Counted from the first letter of the stretch, positions 1 through 8,516 are shown. The stretch is DNA of 13,652 nucleotides from Maritimibacter sp. (GCA_020441225.1 JAGRMP010000411.1:1-13652), one strand, 5' to 3'. The notes: generated from the sequence alone by a model not told the origin. Program-made: numbers and translations.

Positions 1-667
1 GCACCAGCCGGACGATCTCGGCTTCCCGCGGGCTGAGGATGTCTTGGGCGAAATCTTCGAGCCTGTCCTCCAGGATCGTCCCCTCGGCGGCATATTCTTC
101 CTCGGTCGCCCCGCCCCAGTGTCTCAGAACCGCCACCGAGACGGTGCGGACCACGGTGTTGACCTGCGCCACCTCTTCGGCGCTGAACCGCGGCCGGCGA
201 GCATTGCGGGCGAGCGAGACGACGATCCAGCTGTCGGCCCGTTGCCGGATCAGGATGCCGATCTCGTCGCTCAGCCGGATCTTGCGATAGAACGTCCGGA
301 AGTATTCGGATCGGTCGAACCTGGGCGCGGCAAGGTCGAGCAGCCGGTAGGCCCCGGGCGCCACCGGCTTGCGGCAGGCCTGGTAGAGCGGGTCCAGCAG
401 GTAGGGGCCGGAGGCGTAGAACTGCACCGAAATCGCCGCCTGCACCTCGTCGAGATCGTGAAACAGCGACACCGGTGGCGCGCCGAAAGGGTAGCGGGAG
501 ACCACCATCGAATCGAAACTGCAACTCAGCTCGAGCACGCCCCGCAGCGCCGCCACGAAGCCTTCGGTGCCGATCTGGTCGAGCATCAGCGCCAGCGCAC
601 CGTCCCAGCCGGGTGGCAGCGCGCAGGGGGCGGGTTTGTGGGCGGTCACGGCGGGTTTCATCGCCAT
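1..667 (-). CDS. LuxR-type transcriptional regulator (C-terminus cut by window edge)
   Basis: Translating the minus strand from ATG at 667 gives 222 codons open to the window edge. An in-frame TAG lies two codons upstream, so this is the first possible ATG. The second ATG at 661 is better placed relative to an AGG on the minus strand (8 bases away) and may be the true start. Residues 211-222 read LSPREAEIVRLV, which is the opening of a LuxR/FixJ-type C-terminal helix-turn-helix; the rest of that domain is off the window. The roughly 200-residue N-terminal part has no receiver domain or recognisable acyl-homoserine-lactone-binding signature, so its ligand is unknown. The gene is divergent from the agmatinase/polyamine-binding-protein operon with a gap of under 100 bases. 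By context it probably controls that operon and perhaps itself; this is inference. Confidence 0.86.
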   Translation of the reverse strand, partial: MAMKPAVTAHKPAPCALPPGWDGALALMLDQIGTEGFVAALRGVLELSCSFDSMVVSRYPFGAPPVSLFHDLDEVQAAISVQFYASGPYLLDPLYQACRKPVAPGAYRLLDLAAPRFDRSEYFRTFYRKIRLSDEIGILIRQRADSWIVVSLARNARRPRFSAEEVAQVNTVVRTVSVAVLRHWGGATEEEYAAEGTILEDRLEDFAQDILSPREAEIVRLV

Positions 668-671
668 AACC

Positions 672-687
672 TATATCCAAGGATATA
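672..687. promoter_or_regulatory. AT-rich inverted repeat, candidate operator in the divergent gap
   Basis: The sequence reads TATATCC-AA-GGATATA: two perfect 7-base arms around a 2-base centre, in an otherwise GC-rich region. It ends 5 bases before the ATG at 667 of the LuxR-type gene and about 70 bases before the agmatinase start. That is a suitable place for autorepression of the regulator or for control of both divergent promoters. LuxR-type proteins bind dyad sites of roughly this size. No binding is shown, and part of the AT-rich stretch could instead serve as a -10 region. Confidence 0.45.
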
Positions 688-760
688 TATCTGTCACTGA
701 ATTTACGCCCCGCCCCGGTCGCTCCAAACTCTGCGCGTCAAATCAATGCGGAGGACCGAA

Positions 761-1735
761 ATGGCCGACACGTCGAGCGTAAACCCCGAGGCGGGCGACC
801 TCGCCTTTACCCGGGCCGAGGACCGGGGCACCGTGACCGAGGCCACCTATGCGGGGGCGCTCAGCTTCATGCGCCGGCGCTATACCCGCGATCTGTCCGG
901 CGCCGACGTGGCGGTGATGGGCGTGCCCTTCGACCTGGCCGTCTCCAGCCGGTCGGGCGCCCGGCTCGGCCCCCGCGCAGTACGCTCTGGGTCGAGCCAC
1001 ATCGCCTGGTCGGCGCCCTGGCCCTGGATGGAAGACCCCTTCGAACGCCTCGCCGTGGTCGATTACGGCGATTGCCAGCTCGATACCGGCTATCCGGCCA
1101 CGATCCCCGACCAGATCGCCGACGCCGCGCGTGCCGTGCTCGCCACCGACACCGCGCTGTTGTCGCTCGGCGGCGACCATTTCATCACCTACCCGCTGCT
1201 CAAGGCCCATGCCGAGAAACATGGGCCCCTGAGCCTGATCCAGTTCGACGCCCATACCGACACCTGGGCCGACGAGCCGGGGCGGATCGACCACGGCACC
1301 ATGCTGTGGCACGCCGCGCGCGAGGGGCTGGTGGTGCCGGAACGCTCGGTGCAGATCGGTATCCGCACCCACAACCCCGAGCCGCTCGGCTTCAACATCA
1401 TCGACGCGATCGAGGTCCATCGCTCCGGTCCCGAGGCGGTGGCCGCCCGGGTTCGCGAGATCGTCGGCAACAACAAGGTTTACGTGACCTTCGACATCGA
1501 CGCGCTCGAACCGGCCTCGGCGCCGGGCACCGGCACGCCGGTGATCGGCGGGCTCACGCCCTTCCAGGCGCAGGAGATGCTGCGCAACCTCGCGGGTCTT
1601 GCCGTCGTCGGCATGGACGTGGTCGAGGTCGCCCCCGCCTACGACATCTCGGAGATCACCGCGATAGCCGCGGCGACCATCGCCAACGACCTGCTCTGCC
1701 TCTACGCGGCCGCGCAAAAAGGAACACCGAAATGA
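761..1735 (+). CDS. speB: Agmatinase-family ureohydrolase
   Basis: The 324-residue product belongs to the arginase/agmatinase superfamily, cytoplasmic binuclear-metal enzymes that hydrolyse a guanidino group to an amine plus urea. All metal ligands are visible: H140 in GGDH, D163, H165 and D167 in FDAHTD, and D245 and D247 in FDIDALEP, followed by the family's APGTGTP loop. Spacing matches E. coli SpeB. The ATG at 761 is chosen because GGAGG at 750-754 lies 6 bases upstream; an in-frame ATG at 746 would put that site inside the gene. It overlaps the downstream binding-protein gene by ATGA, so the two are probably co-transcribed and translationally coupled. Agmatine to putrescine plus urea is the default reading. 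Relatives act on guanidinobutyrate, guanidinopropionate or guanidine, and the sequence alone does not settle the substrate. Confidence 0.94.
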   Translation: MADTSSVNPEAGDLAFTRAEDRGTVTEATYAGALSFMRRRYTRDLSGADVAVMGVPFDLAVSSRSGARLGPRAVRSGSSHIAWSAPWPWMEDPFERLAVVDYGDCQLDTGYPATIPDQIADAARAVLATDTALLSLGGDHFITYPLLKAHAEKHGPLSLIQFDAHTDTWADEPGRIDHGTMLWHAAREGLVVPERSVQIGIRTHNPEPLGFNIIDAIEVHRSGPEAVAARVREIVGNNKVYVTFDIDALEPASAPGTGTPVIGGLTPFQAQEMLRNLAGLAVVGMDVVEVAPAYDISEITAIAAATIANDLLCLYAAAQKGTPK

Positions 1736-2823
1736 CCCCGACCTCCAAGATCCCCGCCCTCGCCCTGACTGCCGGGCTGCTCCTCGCCGCGCCCGCCGCG
1801 GCGACGGATCTCGCGCTCTACAACTGGGCCGATTATTTCGGCGAGACCACCATCGCCGATTACCAGTCCGAGACCGGCACGTCGGTGTCGCTGGACTATT
1901 TCGACGCGAACGAGGTGCTCGAAACCAAGCTCCTGACCGGCGGTTCCGGCTACGACGTGGTCTTCCCCGCCGCCTCCAACGCCGAGCGCGTGTTCACCGC
2001 CGGTGCGCTGGTGCCGATCGACCCGGCGCGGCTCGACAATTACGCCAATCTCGACCCCGAGATCCTGGCCGCACTCGACCGGCTTGCGGGCGGGCGCGCG
2101 CTTGGCGTGCCCTATACCTGGGGCACCATCGGCATCGCCTACAACGCCGCCAAGATCACCGAACGCCTCGGCGACATGCCGGTCGACAGCTGGGACATGC
2201 TGTTCGACCCGGAGATTGCCGGCAAACTCGCCGACTGCGGCATCGCGGTGCTGGATTCGCCGGTCGAGATGGTGTCGGTCACCCTCAACTACCTCGGTCT
2301 CGACCCCTATTCGACCGATCCGGAAGCACTCGACCGGGCCCGCGACACGCTCGCCACCGCCGCGCGTTCGGTGCGCTATTTCCACAACCAGAGAGCCGCG
2401 GCCGATTTACCGTCCGGCGATGTCTGCATGGCGGTGATGTACAGCGGCGACGCGGGCATCGCGCAGGCCGCGGCCTGGGAGGCCGACAACGGCGTCGATA
2501 TCCTCTACGCGATCCCGAAAGAGGGCACGCTGATGTGGATCGATCTGATGTCGATCCCGGTCGATTCCGACAATATCGACGAGGCGTACCGCTTCATCGA
2601 CTACATGCTGCGCCCGGAGGTCATGGCAGGGGTGTCCAACACCGTGTTCTTCGCCAATGCCAACGCTGCGGCCGACGCCTTCGTCGATCCCGAGATCCTG
2701 TCCGATCCCGGCATCTATCCCGATGCCGACACCCGGGCGCGGCTGTTCCCCGACCTCAGCATGGACCTCAAGGCCCTGCGCGCCCGCACCCGGCTGTGGA
2801 CCAACGTGAAGTCCGGCCAGTAA
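1732..2823 (+). CDS. Periplasmic polyamine-binding protein, PotF/PotD family
   Basis: This 363-residue product is the solute-binding subunit of a polyamine ABC importer. Residues 1-24 form a Sec signal peptide with a hydrophobic core and a cleavage site after PAAA, giving a periplasmic protein of about 339 residues. Family signatures include YNWADY at 30-35, GYDVVFP at 73-79, PYTWGTIGIAYN at 127-138, YSGDAGIA, IPKEGT, NPGIYP-like DPGIYPDAD, and a C-terminal RTRLWTNVKSGQ nearly identical to that of PotF. The Asp residues in YSGD and WID lie where PotF carries amine-contacting acids, which supports a cationic ligand. The start overlaps the agmatinase stop (ATGA), with AAGGA just upstream. No permease or ATPase gene follows; glmS is next. 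It must therefore use transport subunits encoded elsewhere, or act as a sensor. Confidence 0.94.
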   Translation: MTPTSKIPALALTAGLLLAAPAAATDLALYNWADYFGETTIADYQSETGTSVSLDYFDANEVLETKLLTGGSGYDVVFPAASNAERVFTAGALVPIDPARLDNYANLDPEILAALDRLAGGRALGVPYTWGTIGIAYNAAKITERLGDMPVDSWDMLFDPEIAGKLADCGIAVLDSPVEMVSVTLNYLGLDPYSTDPEALDRARDTLATAARSVRYFHNQRAAADLPSGDVCMAVMYSGDAGIAQAAAWEADNGVDILYAIPKEGTLMWIDLMSIPVDSDNIDEAYRFIDYMLRPEVMAGVSNTVFFANANAAADAFVDPEILSDPGIYPDADTRARLFPDLSMDLKALRARTRLWTNVKSGQ

Positions 2824-2982
2824 CGGCGGGCGCCACACGGCGCGCGCGGCCGGCGGCCGGAGCCCTCTCCGCGGTTCCGGCGGCCTTCCGCGTGCCGCTT
2901 TCCGCCAAAGTGATTGGATCTGTACAAGAATCGGCCTGTCCCTTAGGAGAACCTGGGGAAAACAGCAAAGTAAGTTGGGTCC
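2824..2982. other. Intergenic region ahead of glmS
   Basis: This is 159 bases between the binding-protein stop and glmS. The first half is very GC-rich with overlapping CCGG/GGCC dyads but no T-tract, so no intrinsic terminator can be asserted. The second half is less GC-rich and contains TTGGAT near 2915 and AGGAGA near 2946, which may belong to a glmS promoter and leader. The bases just before the glmS ATG lack a strong ribosome-binding site. No gene is seen. Confidence 0.5.
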
Positions 2983-4806
2983 ATGTGCGGAATTGTCGGC
3001 GTTTTGGGGGAGCACCAGGCGGCTCCCGTTCTGGTCGAGGCGCTGAAGCGTCTTGAGTATCGCGGTTATGACAGCGCCGGTGTCGCCACCATCGACAACG
3101 GCAAGCTCGAACGGCGGCGCGCGGTCGGCAAGCTCGTCAACCTGTCGGACGAGCTGGTACAGAACCCTCTCAAGGGCCGCAGCGGCATCGGCCACACGCG
3201 CTGGGCCACGCACGGCGCGCCGGTCGCGGAAAACGCCCACCCGCACCGCTCCGGCCCGGTCAGCGTGGTCCATAACGGGATCATCGAAAACTTCCGTGAG
3301 CTGCGCGCCGAACTCGAAGGCGCGGGCTACCCGCATGTCACCGAGACCGATACCGAGATCGTCGCCGTCCTGACCCATCGGTACATGGACGATGGCATGG
3401 GGCCGGTCGCGGCCGCCATGGCCGCCATCGACCGGCTGGAAGGCACGTTTGCGCTCGCTTTCCTGTTCGAGGGCGAGGAAGACCTGATCGTCGCCGCGCG
3501 TCTCGGCTCGCCGCTCGCCATCGGCCACGGCGACGGCGAGATGTTCGTGGGGTCCGACGCGCTGGCGCTCGCGCCGATGACCAACCGGATCACCTATCTC
3601 GAAGAGGGCGACCGCGCAGTGGTGACCCGGACCTCGGTCGAGATCTTCGATCGGAAAGGCCAGCCCGCAACCCGTGCGCTCGAAGAGGTCCAGGCCTCGG
3701 CCGCGCAAATCGACAAGGGCGGCTACCGGCATTTCATGGCCAAGGAGATCAACGAGCAGCCGATTGTGCTCGCCGATGCGCTTGGCGCCTATCTCGGGAC
3801 CGGCGACGGCATCGTCCTGCCCGAACCCGGGCTCGACTTCACCCGGTTCGACCGGGTGGTGATGGTGGCCTGCGGCACGGCCTATTTCGCCTGTTTCGTC
3901 GCCAAGTACTGGTTCGAACAGATCGCCCGACTGCCGGTCGAGGTGGATGTCGCCTCGGAGTTTCGCTACCGCGAGCCGCCGATTGCGCCGCGCACGCTGG
4001 CCATCGTCGTTTCGCAATCGGGCGAGACGGCCGACACGCTGGCCGCGCAGCGCTACCTCAAGGGCAAGGCCGCAGCCGTGGTCGCGGCGGTCAACGTCTC
4101 CCACAGCTCGATTGCCCGCGAAAGCGACCTCGTCCTGCCGCTGATGGCGGGTGTCGAGATCGGCGTCGCCTCGACCAAGGCGTTTACCTGCATGCTCACG
4201 GTGCTGGCGGCGCTGGCGCTGAAGGCCGGGCGCGACCGGGGCGAGCTCGACGATGAGGCGCTGAGTGCGGCCCTCACGGCGCTGCGCGCGGTGCCGGGCG
4301 CGATCTCGCAGGCGCTCACGCTCACCGAGGCGGTGGGCGGCGACATTTCCGCCGAGCTCTCCGAGGCGAGCGACGTGCTCTACCTCGGCCGCGGCGCGAT
4401 GTATCCGCTGGCGCTGGAGGGGGCGCTGAAGCTCAAGGAGATCAGCTATATCCATGCCGAGGGCTATGCCTCGGGCGAGCTCAAACACGGGCCCATCGCG
4501 CTGGTCGATCCGCACACGCCAGTGATCGTCTTTGCCCCGCATGACAAGCTGTTCGAGAAAACAGTCTCTAACATGCAGGAAGTTCTGGCGCGTGGCGGCA
4601 AGGTGCTGTTGGTCACCGACCGGTACGGGATCGAGAAGGCCGGCGACGCGGTGTGGAAAACCATCCGCATGCCCGAGGTCGATCCGCTGGTCGCGCCGAT
4701 CATCTACTCGATCCCGGCGCAGCTGATCGCCTATGGCATCGCCGTTGCCCGGGGCACCGACGTCGATCAGCCGCGCAACCTCGCGAAGTCGGTGACGGTG
4801 GAATGA
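2983..4806 (+). CDS. glmS: Glutamine-fructose-6-phosphate aminotransferase (isomerizing)
   Basis: The product converts fructose-6-phosphate and glutamine to glucosamine-6-phosphate and glutamate, the committed step to UDP-GlcNAc for peptidoglycan, lipid A and surface glycans; it is cytoplasmic. At 607 residues it matches the family length (E. coli, 609). The protein opens MCGIVGVLG, so C2 becomes the N-terminal nucleophile of the class II glutaminase domain (about 1-220). That domain also shows EYRGYDS (25-31), HTRWATHG (71-78) and HNGIIEN (97-103). Two SIS sugar-isomerase domains follow, with VACGTAYFA and SQSGETADT in the first and HAEGYASGELKHGP (491-504) in the second. The C-terminus is NLAKSVTVE with the catalytic Lys at 602. 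The start is fixed by the required Cys2. It looks intact and single-copy housekeeping. It is separated from the operon upstream by 159 bases, so it probably has its own promoter. Confidence 0.98.
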   Translation: MCGIVGVLGEHQAAPVLVEALKRLEYRGYDSAGVATIDNGKLERRRAVGKLVNLSDELVQNPLKGRSGIGHTRWATHGAPVAENAHPHRSGPVSVVHNGIIENFRELRAELEGAGYPHVTETDTEIVAVLTHRYMDDGMGPVAAAMAAIDRLEGTFALAFLFEGEEDLIVAARLGSPLAIGHGDGEMFVGSDALALAPMTNRITYLEEGDRAVVTRTSVEIFDRKGQPATRALEEVQASAAQIDKGGYRHFMAKEINEQPIVLADALGAYLGTGDGIVLPEPGLDFTRFDRVVMVACGTAYFACFVAKYWFEQIARLPVEVDVASEFRYREPPIAPRTLAIVVSQSGETADTLAAQRYLKGKAAAVVAAVNVSHSSIARESDLVLPLMAGVEIGVASTKAFTCMLTVLAALALKAGRDRGELDDEALSAALTALRAVPGAISQALTLTEAVGGDISAELSEASDVLYLGRGAMYPLALEGALKLKEISYIHAEGYASGELKHGPIALVDPHTPVIVFAPHDKLFEKTVSNMQEVLARGGKVLLVTDRYGIEKAGDAVWKTIRMPEVDPLVAPIIYSIPAQLIAYGIAVARGTDVDQPRNLAKSVTVE

Positions 4807-4826
4807 AGGCCGGGACGCGGCGGCGC

Positions 4827-4836
4827 TGAGCGCTCA
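4827..4836. repeat. Perfect 10-base palindrome downstream of glmS
   Basis: TGAGCGCTCA is self-complementary and sits 20 bases after the glmS stop, within a GC-rich stretch (CGGCGG on both sides). No run of T follows, so it is not a convincing intrinsic terminator. Its role is unknown. Confidence 0.3.
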
Positions 4837-4951
4837 CGGCGGCACCCGCCGGACGGTGCGAAGGTGACTTCGGGGTCCAGGCGCAAGCCATCTCCCGCCC
4901 GATTGCACCCCGGCGCGCCCGCGCCCTGGGCCGGCCGCGCTCCCGGTACAA

Positions 4952-4981
4952 GGGTCGGACCTTCATCGCCGACCCCCCCCC
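4952..4981 (+). repeat. GC hairpin followed by a run of nine C
   Basis: GGGTCGG (4952-4958) and CCGACCC (4969-4975) form a 7-base-pair stem with a 10-base loop. The 3' arm runs directly into a tract of nine C residues (4973-4981). It lies about 90 bases upstream of the large glycosyltransferase/sulfotransferase gene. It could be a leader structure or a terminator-like element lacking U residues. The homopolymer could also vary in length between cells. All functional readings are inference. Confidence 0.4.
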
Positions 4982-4997
4982 GCCGAGTGTGTGAACA

Positions 4998-5026
4998 TTG
5001 ACCAGCCAGAAGGGATGCACTAAGGC
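4998..5026 (+). promoter_or_regulatory. Weak candidate promoter for the 1124-residue glycan gene
   Basis: TTGACC at 4998-5003 is a good -35 match. After a 17-base spacer comes TAAGGC (5021-5026), a poor -10. It would place the transcription start about 35 bases before the ATG at 5069, within an AT-richer leader. Confidence is low because the -10 matches the consensus at few positions. Confidence 0.25.
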
Positions 5027-5068
5027 GAATGCAACTTTCGAGGGATCGAAAAAACAGAAAAGAAGAGC

Positions 5069-8000
5069 ATGAATCTCTTTTCAAAATTCTTGAACGGCAT
5101 TCAAAAACAACACCCGGAAAATCGGTCGCCGACACGTCGTGGCAAGGCAAAACCGGGTGCGAAACCCCATCCCGACCCTGAAAAGGCGGGCGCACGGCGC
5201 GCGGATCGCAAGCGGGAGCGGACCAAACCGGGCAAAGCGATCCAAGGCCCCAAAGCCCGCCTGAAAGAGGCCAGGAAAGTCCTCCGCAAGGTCAAAAAGC
5301 ACGAAGCAGCGGGAGAGCGCGGCAAGGCACGGCACTGCGTTTCCCGGTACGAGAAGACCTGTGCCGAGGCGCAATACGCGCCGGACTGGGTTACGCTTGC
5401 CAGGATCAAACAGATCACGCACCGGTTCACCCAGGTGCTCGACATCGAAAGCGATGCGCTTGCGGGGAAGATCGAGGTTTCCGACGCCGACCGTTCGGAG
5501 ATATCGCTCCTTGCTGCGGATGCCTGCGTAAGCCTGAACCTCTATGGCGACGCACTCGAAAAGCTGGACGCCCTGGATGCCGAAGGCGATACGGCCGCAA
5601 AGCGCGATGCGCGCAGAATGCGCGTTCTGGTGCAACTCGGTGAGTTTGAGCCTGCGGCCGCGCTGGCCTCCGACAGGTACTTTGCCGGTGACCGGAATGC
5701 GTTGGGGGTGTTGACCAAGATCGTCAAGACCACCAAGGACATCGCGCTACTCGATGAGGTGCTGAACACGGCGAAGACGCGGCACCACGGGTTCGACCGG
5801 AAAGAAGAGGTGGCGCTTCAGGCAACGCGGCTGCTGATCGAAAACCGGGACTTCGACGAGGTGAGCGGGTTTCTCTGGGCGAACGAAGCCGATTTCGACC
5901 TCGAAACCTTCGTCAAACTGACCGGCCAGGTGGCGTTTCGGTCCGGGGATACGAACGCGATCCAAAGACTGGCCGACAAGGTGTGCGCCGCGATGGACGC
6001 GCCCGGTTTCGACCAGTTCGAAGTGCCGATCCGTTTCACCGCCCAATGCGTGCAGACCTTGCACAATGCGACGGTGGTGCGCCCGATTCTGAACCGCCTG
6101 GAAGAGCTGGACGTTTTCCCGCGGCCGCATCTGGAGCTGCAATGGCTTCGCACCAAGGGCATCATCCATGGGCAGGACAAGATCATCGCGGATATCGAGC
6201 GGTTTGTCGCGGACAACCCGGAGAATCCCAGTGCCAGAGTGCTCTACTGGTCCGCGCTCTACGACCTCGACAGGACGGAAGCGCTCGAAACCTCCAAGCG
6301 GGACTTTCGCGAGACCGTGCCGCAGGGCTCGGCCTGCGAGGCCCTGATCGAAGCAGGATGGAAGACCTGGTCGGCAGACGATCTCCGGTTCCTGCTGCAA
6401 TACGCGGTCGATCACCCGGACGGAAAACTTCAGGTGCGGGTGCTCAACTCGGTGTACCGTGTTCCGATCAGCCACGATGAGCTGGCCGCAATCATCGAGG
6501 ATCTTCATGTCCCGGCCTCCAGGATCCAGCGTGCCTGGATGGTTCATCTGCGGTTGAAGGCAGAGAACGTGGATCTGCTGAAGAGAAGCACGCTTGAAAC
6601 GACGCGGTTCGAAGAGTTTGCCAATGCACGTGCGGGCGGCGCTGCACTGCTGAAGCAGACTTTGGCGGACTATATCAGCACCAACGCTGCAGAGCGGCCG
6701 CAGGATCCGGTCTCTGCCTGGGGATCCGAACAGCTCGAAAGCCTGCTTCGGATCGAGGACCGATTTGACGCGCCCCTTCTGAGCACCAGCGAGTCGTTTT
6801 CCGAAGCCACGGCGCTTGCGAATTACATCGTCGACAGGATCGAAAGAAAAATCCCCACGTCGCTGCTCCGGATCGGCGACGGGGAAGGGCATTTCATGCG
6901 CGAGGAAGACGCGCGCGCGGCGATGGAAGCCGGCGACGCGTTGTCCATCCAGAGGACCTGGTGGGGCAAGGTGGGGCTCGAGGGAGAGCGTGGCGCGCGG
7001 ATCGTCTCCGAGTTCCGCAGCTCGGTTGCCTCCGCGGATGTGCTCGGAACCCTCCCGTATTGGCGCCTGATGGCCCAGATCATGAAGACCCATCAAGGTG
7101 CGACGACCCGCAACGGAATTTCACGCGCGCTGCGCGCGTTCGAACATCTCGACCCGACAGACCGGCTGGTGACCTCGGCGCATTTTCATCAGGACCTCGA
7201 TGCCTGGCACCTCTGGCCCGAAGTGTTTTCCTGGGCCAGAGAGATCTCCTGGATATCCTGCCACGATCTGGGTGAGGCCCTGAATGCCGAACACGCGGTG
7301 AAAACGCGAAACGGGATCCGGATTCCCGCTGAGAGCGCGCATTCGTCGAAATTCAGTTCCGACGCCGGGGACGCGTTGGCGCAGGGCGACGAAGAGCTGA
7401 CCTTGCTGGACATGCACGAAGATATCTGTGCCCGGATCGACCCGCGGCCCGGCGAGGTCTGGCTGATCGCCGCCGGATTCCTCGGCAAGATCTACTGCGA
7501 CCTGGTGAAAAGCCGTGGCGGCATCGGCATCGATATCGGAAGTCTGGCCGACTACTGGATGGGCCACAAGACGCGTATATATATCTCCGACCCCGCCGAT
7601 GACATGGTTCTGAAGTCCTGCTTTTTCGATCGGGACCCGTATATCCTGACAAAGGACCAGCGCCAGGACATTCTCGGCCCGCCCGGCCTGGTCAATTCGA
7701 CCGCCACCGGGCGTTACAACATCGGCAACATTTCGTCTGCCGCCGACATGCCGCAGCCCAGCCGGAAAAAACTTGCAGTAATCGGGCATCCGCGCTGTGC
7801 ATCCGGCTATATGTCGCGTCTGGCAATGCGATACGGCCTTGAAGTCGGTCACGAGCATTACGGGCGCGATGGTATTTCGAGTTGGATGTTCACGGTCGAA
7901 GACCTGAACCCGCCCTATCCGCTCCGGGATCGGGTCACTCCGGTAAATACCACATTTGAATATACCCTGCTGCATGTAAGAAACCCGGCCGAGGCCGTGC

Positions 8001-8443
8001 CCTCGGTAATGCTTGAGAATGCAATCGGGCGAAGTTTCTCGTTCCGCCGGCAGCATATTCTGCGCGAGTGCGGGGTCGACATCGCCACCTACCGCACGGC
8101 GATCGATCGGGCGGTCGCGTCGATCGTCTATTGGACCGAGATCGGGTTGCGCCGGACGCCGGACTGGATCATCCCGGTGGAACGGGCCGAAGAGCTGTTC
8201 CCCGATGTCGCCAGGGCAATCGGCGCACAGGCCGAAGACACCGACCGTGCCGGGGATGTCCTCGGAACCAATTTCAATTCGAGCGAGAAAAAACACAAGC
8301 ACGGGGCAAAAAAGCCGGTGCTGTCCGTTTCGGACTGGCTGGGGATCGACGCCGGTTTGCGCGAGATTCTGGAAGCGCAATGCGGTCGGTTCGGATACGA
8401 TCTGCCGTGGATGCCGGCCGCGCCCGCGGATCCGAAACGCTGA
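5069..8443 (+). CDS. Three-part protein: helical region, GT-D-type glycosyltransferase, sulfotransferase-like domain
   Basis: The product has 1124 residues, no signal peptide and no obvious membrane span, so it is probably cytoplasmic. Residues 1-75 are very basic (Lys/Arg/Pro-rich). About 75-560 is alpha-helical with irregular TPR-like character. About 575-860 resembles GT-D (DUF1792-type) glycosyltransferases: LLRIGDGE carries the metal-binding D604-G-E606, and VWLIAAGFLGKIY (797-809) followed by GGIGIDIGS (817-825) fits that family's C-terminal half. About 900-1124 is sulfotransferase-like. It has a P-loop IGHPRCASGYMS (905-916), VGHEHYG then GISSW (926-939), and HVRNPAEAVPSV (969-980) with the Arg and Ser of a 3'-phosphate-binding motif. 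A likely role is adding a sugar to a surface glycan and sulfating it with PAPS. Acceptor and sugar are unknown. The leader and N-terminus are AT-richer than neighbouring genes. The next gene is convergent, 73 bases away. Confidence 0.88.
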   Translation: MNLFSKFLNGIQKQHPENRSPTRRGKAKPGAKPHPDPEKAGARRADRKRERTKPGKAIQGPKARLKEARKVLRKVKKHEAAGERGKARHCVSRYEKTCAEAQYAPDWVTLARIKQITHRFTQVLDIESDALAGKIEVSDADRSEISLLAADACVSLNLYGDALEKLDALDAEGDTAAKRDARRMRVLVQLGEFEPAAALASDRYFAGDRNALGVLTKIVKTTKDIALLDEVLNTAKTRHHGFDRKEEVALQATRLLIENRDFDEVSGFLWANEADFDLETFVKLTGQVAFRSGDTNAIQRLADKVCAAMDAPGFDQFEVPIRFTAQCVQTLHNATVVRPILNRLEELDVFPRPHLELQWLRTKGIIHGQDKIIADIERFVADNPENPSARVLYWSALYDLDRTEALETSKRDFRETVPQGSACEALIEAGWKTWSADDLRFLLQYAVDHPDGKLQVRVLNSVYRVPISHDELAAIIEDLHVPASRIQRAWMVHLRLKAENVDLLKRSTLETTRFEEFANARAGGAALLKQTLADYISTNAAERPQDPVSAWGSEQLESLLRIEDRFDAPLLSTSESFSEATALANYIVDRIERKIPTSLLRIGDGEGHFMREEDARAAMEAGDALSIQRTWWGKVGLEGERGARIVSEFRSSVASADVLGTLPYWRLMAQIMKTHQGATTRNGISRALRAFEHLDPTDRLVTSAHFHQDLDAWHLWPEVFSWAREISWISCHDLGEALNAEHAVKTRNGIRIPAESAHSSKFSSDAGDALAQGDEELTLLDMHEDICARIDPRPGEVWLIAAGFLGKIYCDLVKSRGGIGIDIGSLADYWMGHKTRIYISDPADDMVLKSCFFDRDPYILTKDQRQDILGPPGLVNSTATGRYNIGNISSAADMPQPSRKKLAVIGHPRCASGYMSRLAMRYGLEVGHEHYGRDGISSWMFTVEDLNPPYPLRDRVTPVNTTFEYTLLHVRNPAEAVPSVMLENAIGRSFSFRRQHILRECGVDIATYRTAIDRAVASIVYWTEIGLRRTPDWIIPVERAEELFPDVARAIGAQAEDTDRAGDVLGTNFNSSEKKHKHGAKKPVLSVSDWLGIDAGLREILEAQCGRFGYDLPWMPAAPADPKR

Positions 8444-8516
8444 AGAGACGTGGCCGCGAAATGACTTCCAGCATATGCGGGCAGCGCGGCGCATGACGGG
8501 CCCGCGCCACAAGGTT

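Noticed and set aside
44..700. Rightward open frame of 218 codons
   Set aside because: It is the antisense shadow of the LuxR-type gene, has no domain and reflects high GC content.
1072..1731. Upstream extension of the binding-protein frame
   Set aside because: The frame stays open into the agmatinase gene, but the signal peptide and ribosome-binding site fix the start at 1732; the extension is an Arg-rich out-of-frame shadow.
2824..2982. glmS ribozyme-type riboswitch
   Set aside because: That element is known mainly from Gram-positive bacteria, and the 159-base leader shows none of its conserved core that I can recognise.
2407..4542. Leftward open frame of 711 codons
   Set aside because: It lies antisense to the end of the binding-protein gene and most of glmS, both of which have strong family matches. 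The leftward product is low-complexity and matches nothing recognised.
8488..8508. GGCGC/GCGCC dyad in the convergent gap as a shared terminator
   Set aside because: The stem is only 5 base pairs with an 11-base loop and no T-tract on either strand, so a terminator cannot be supported.
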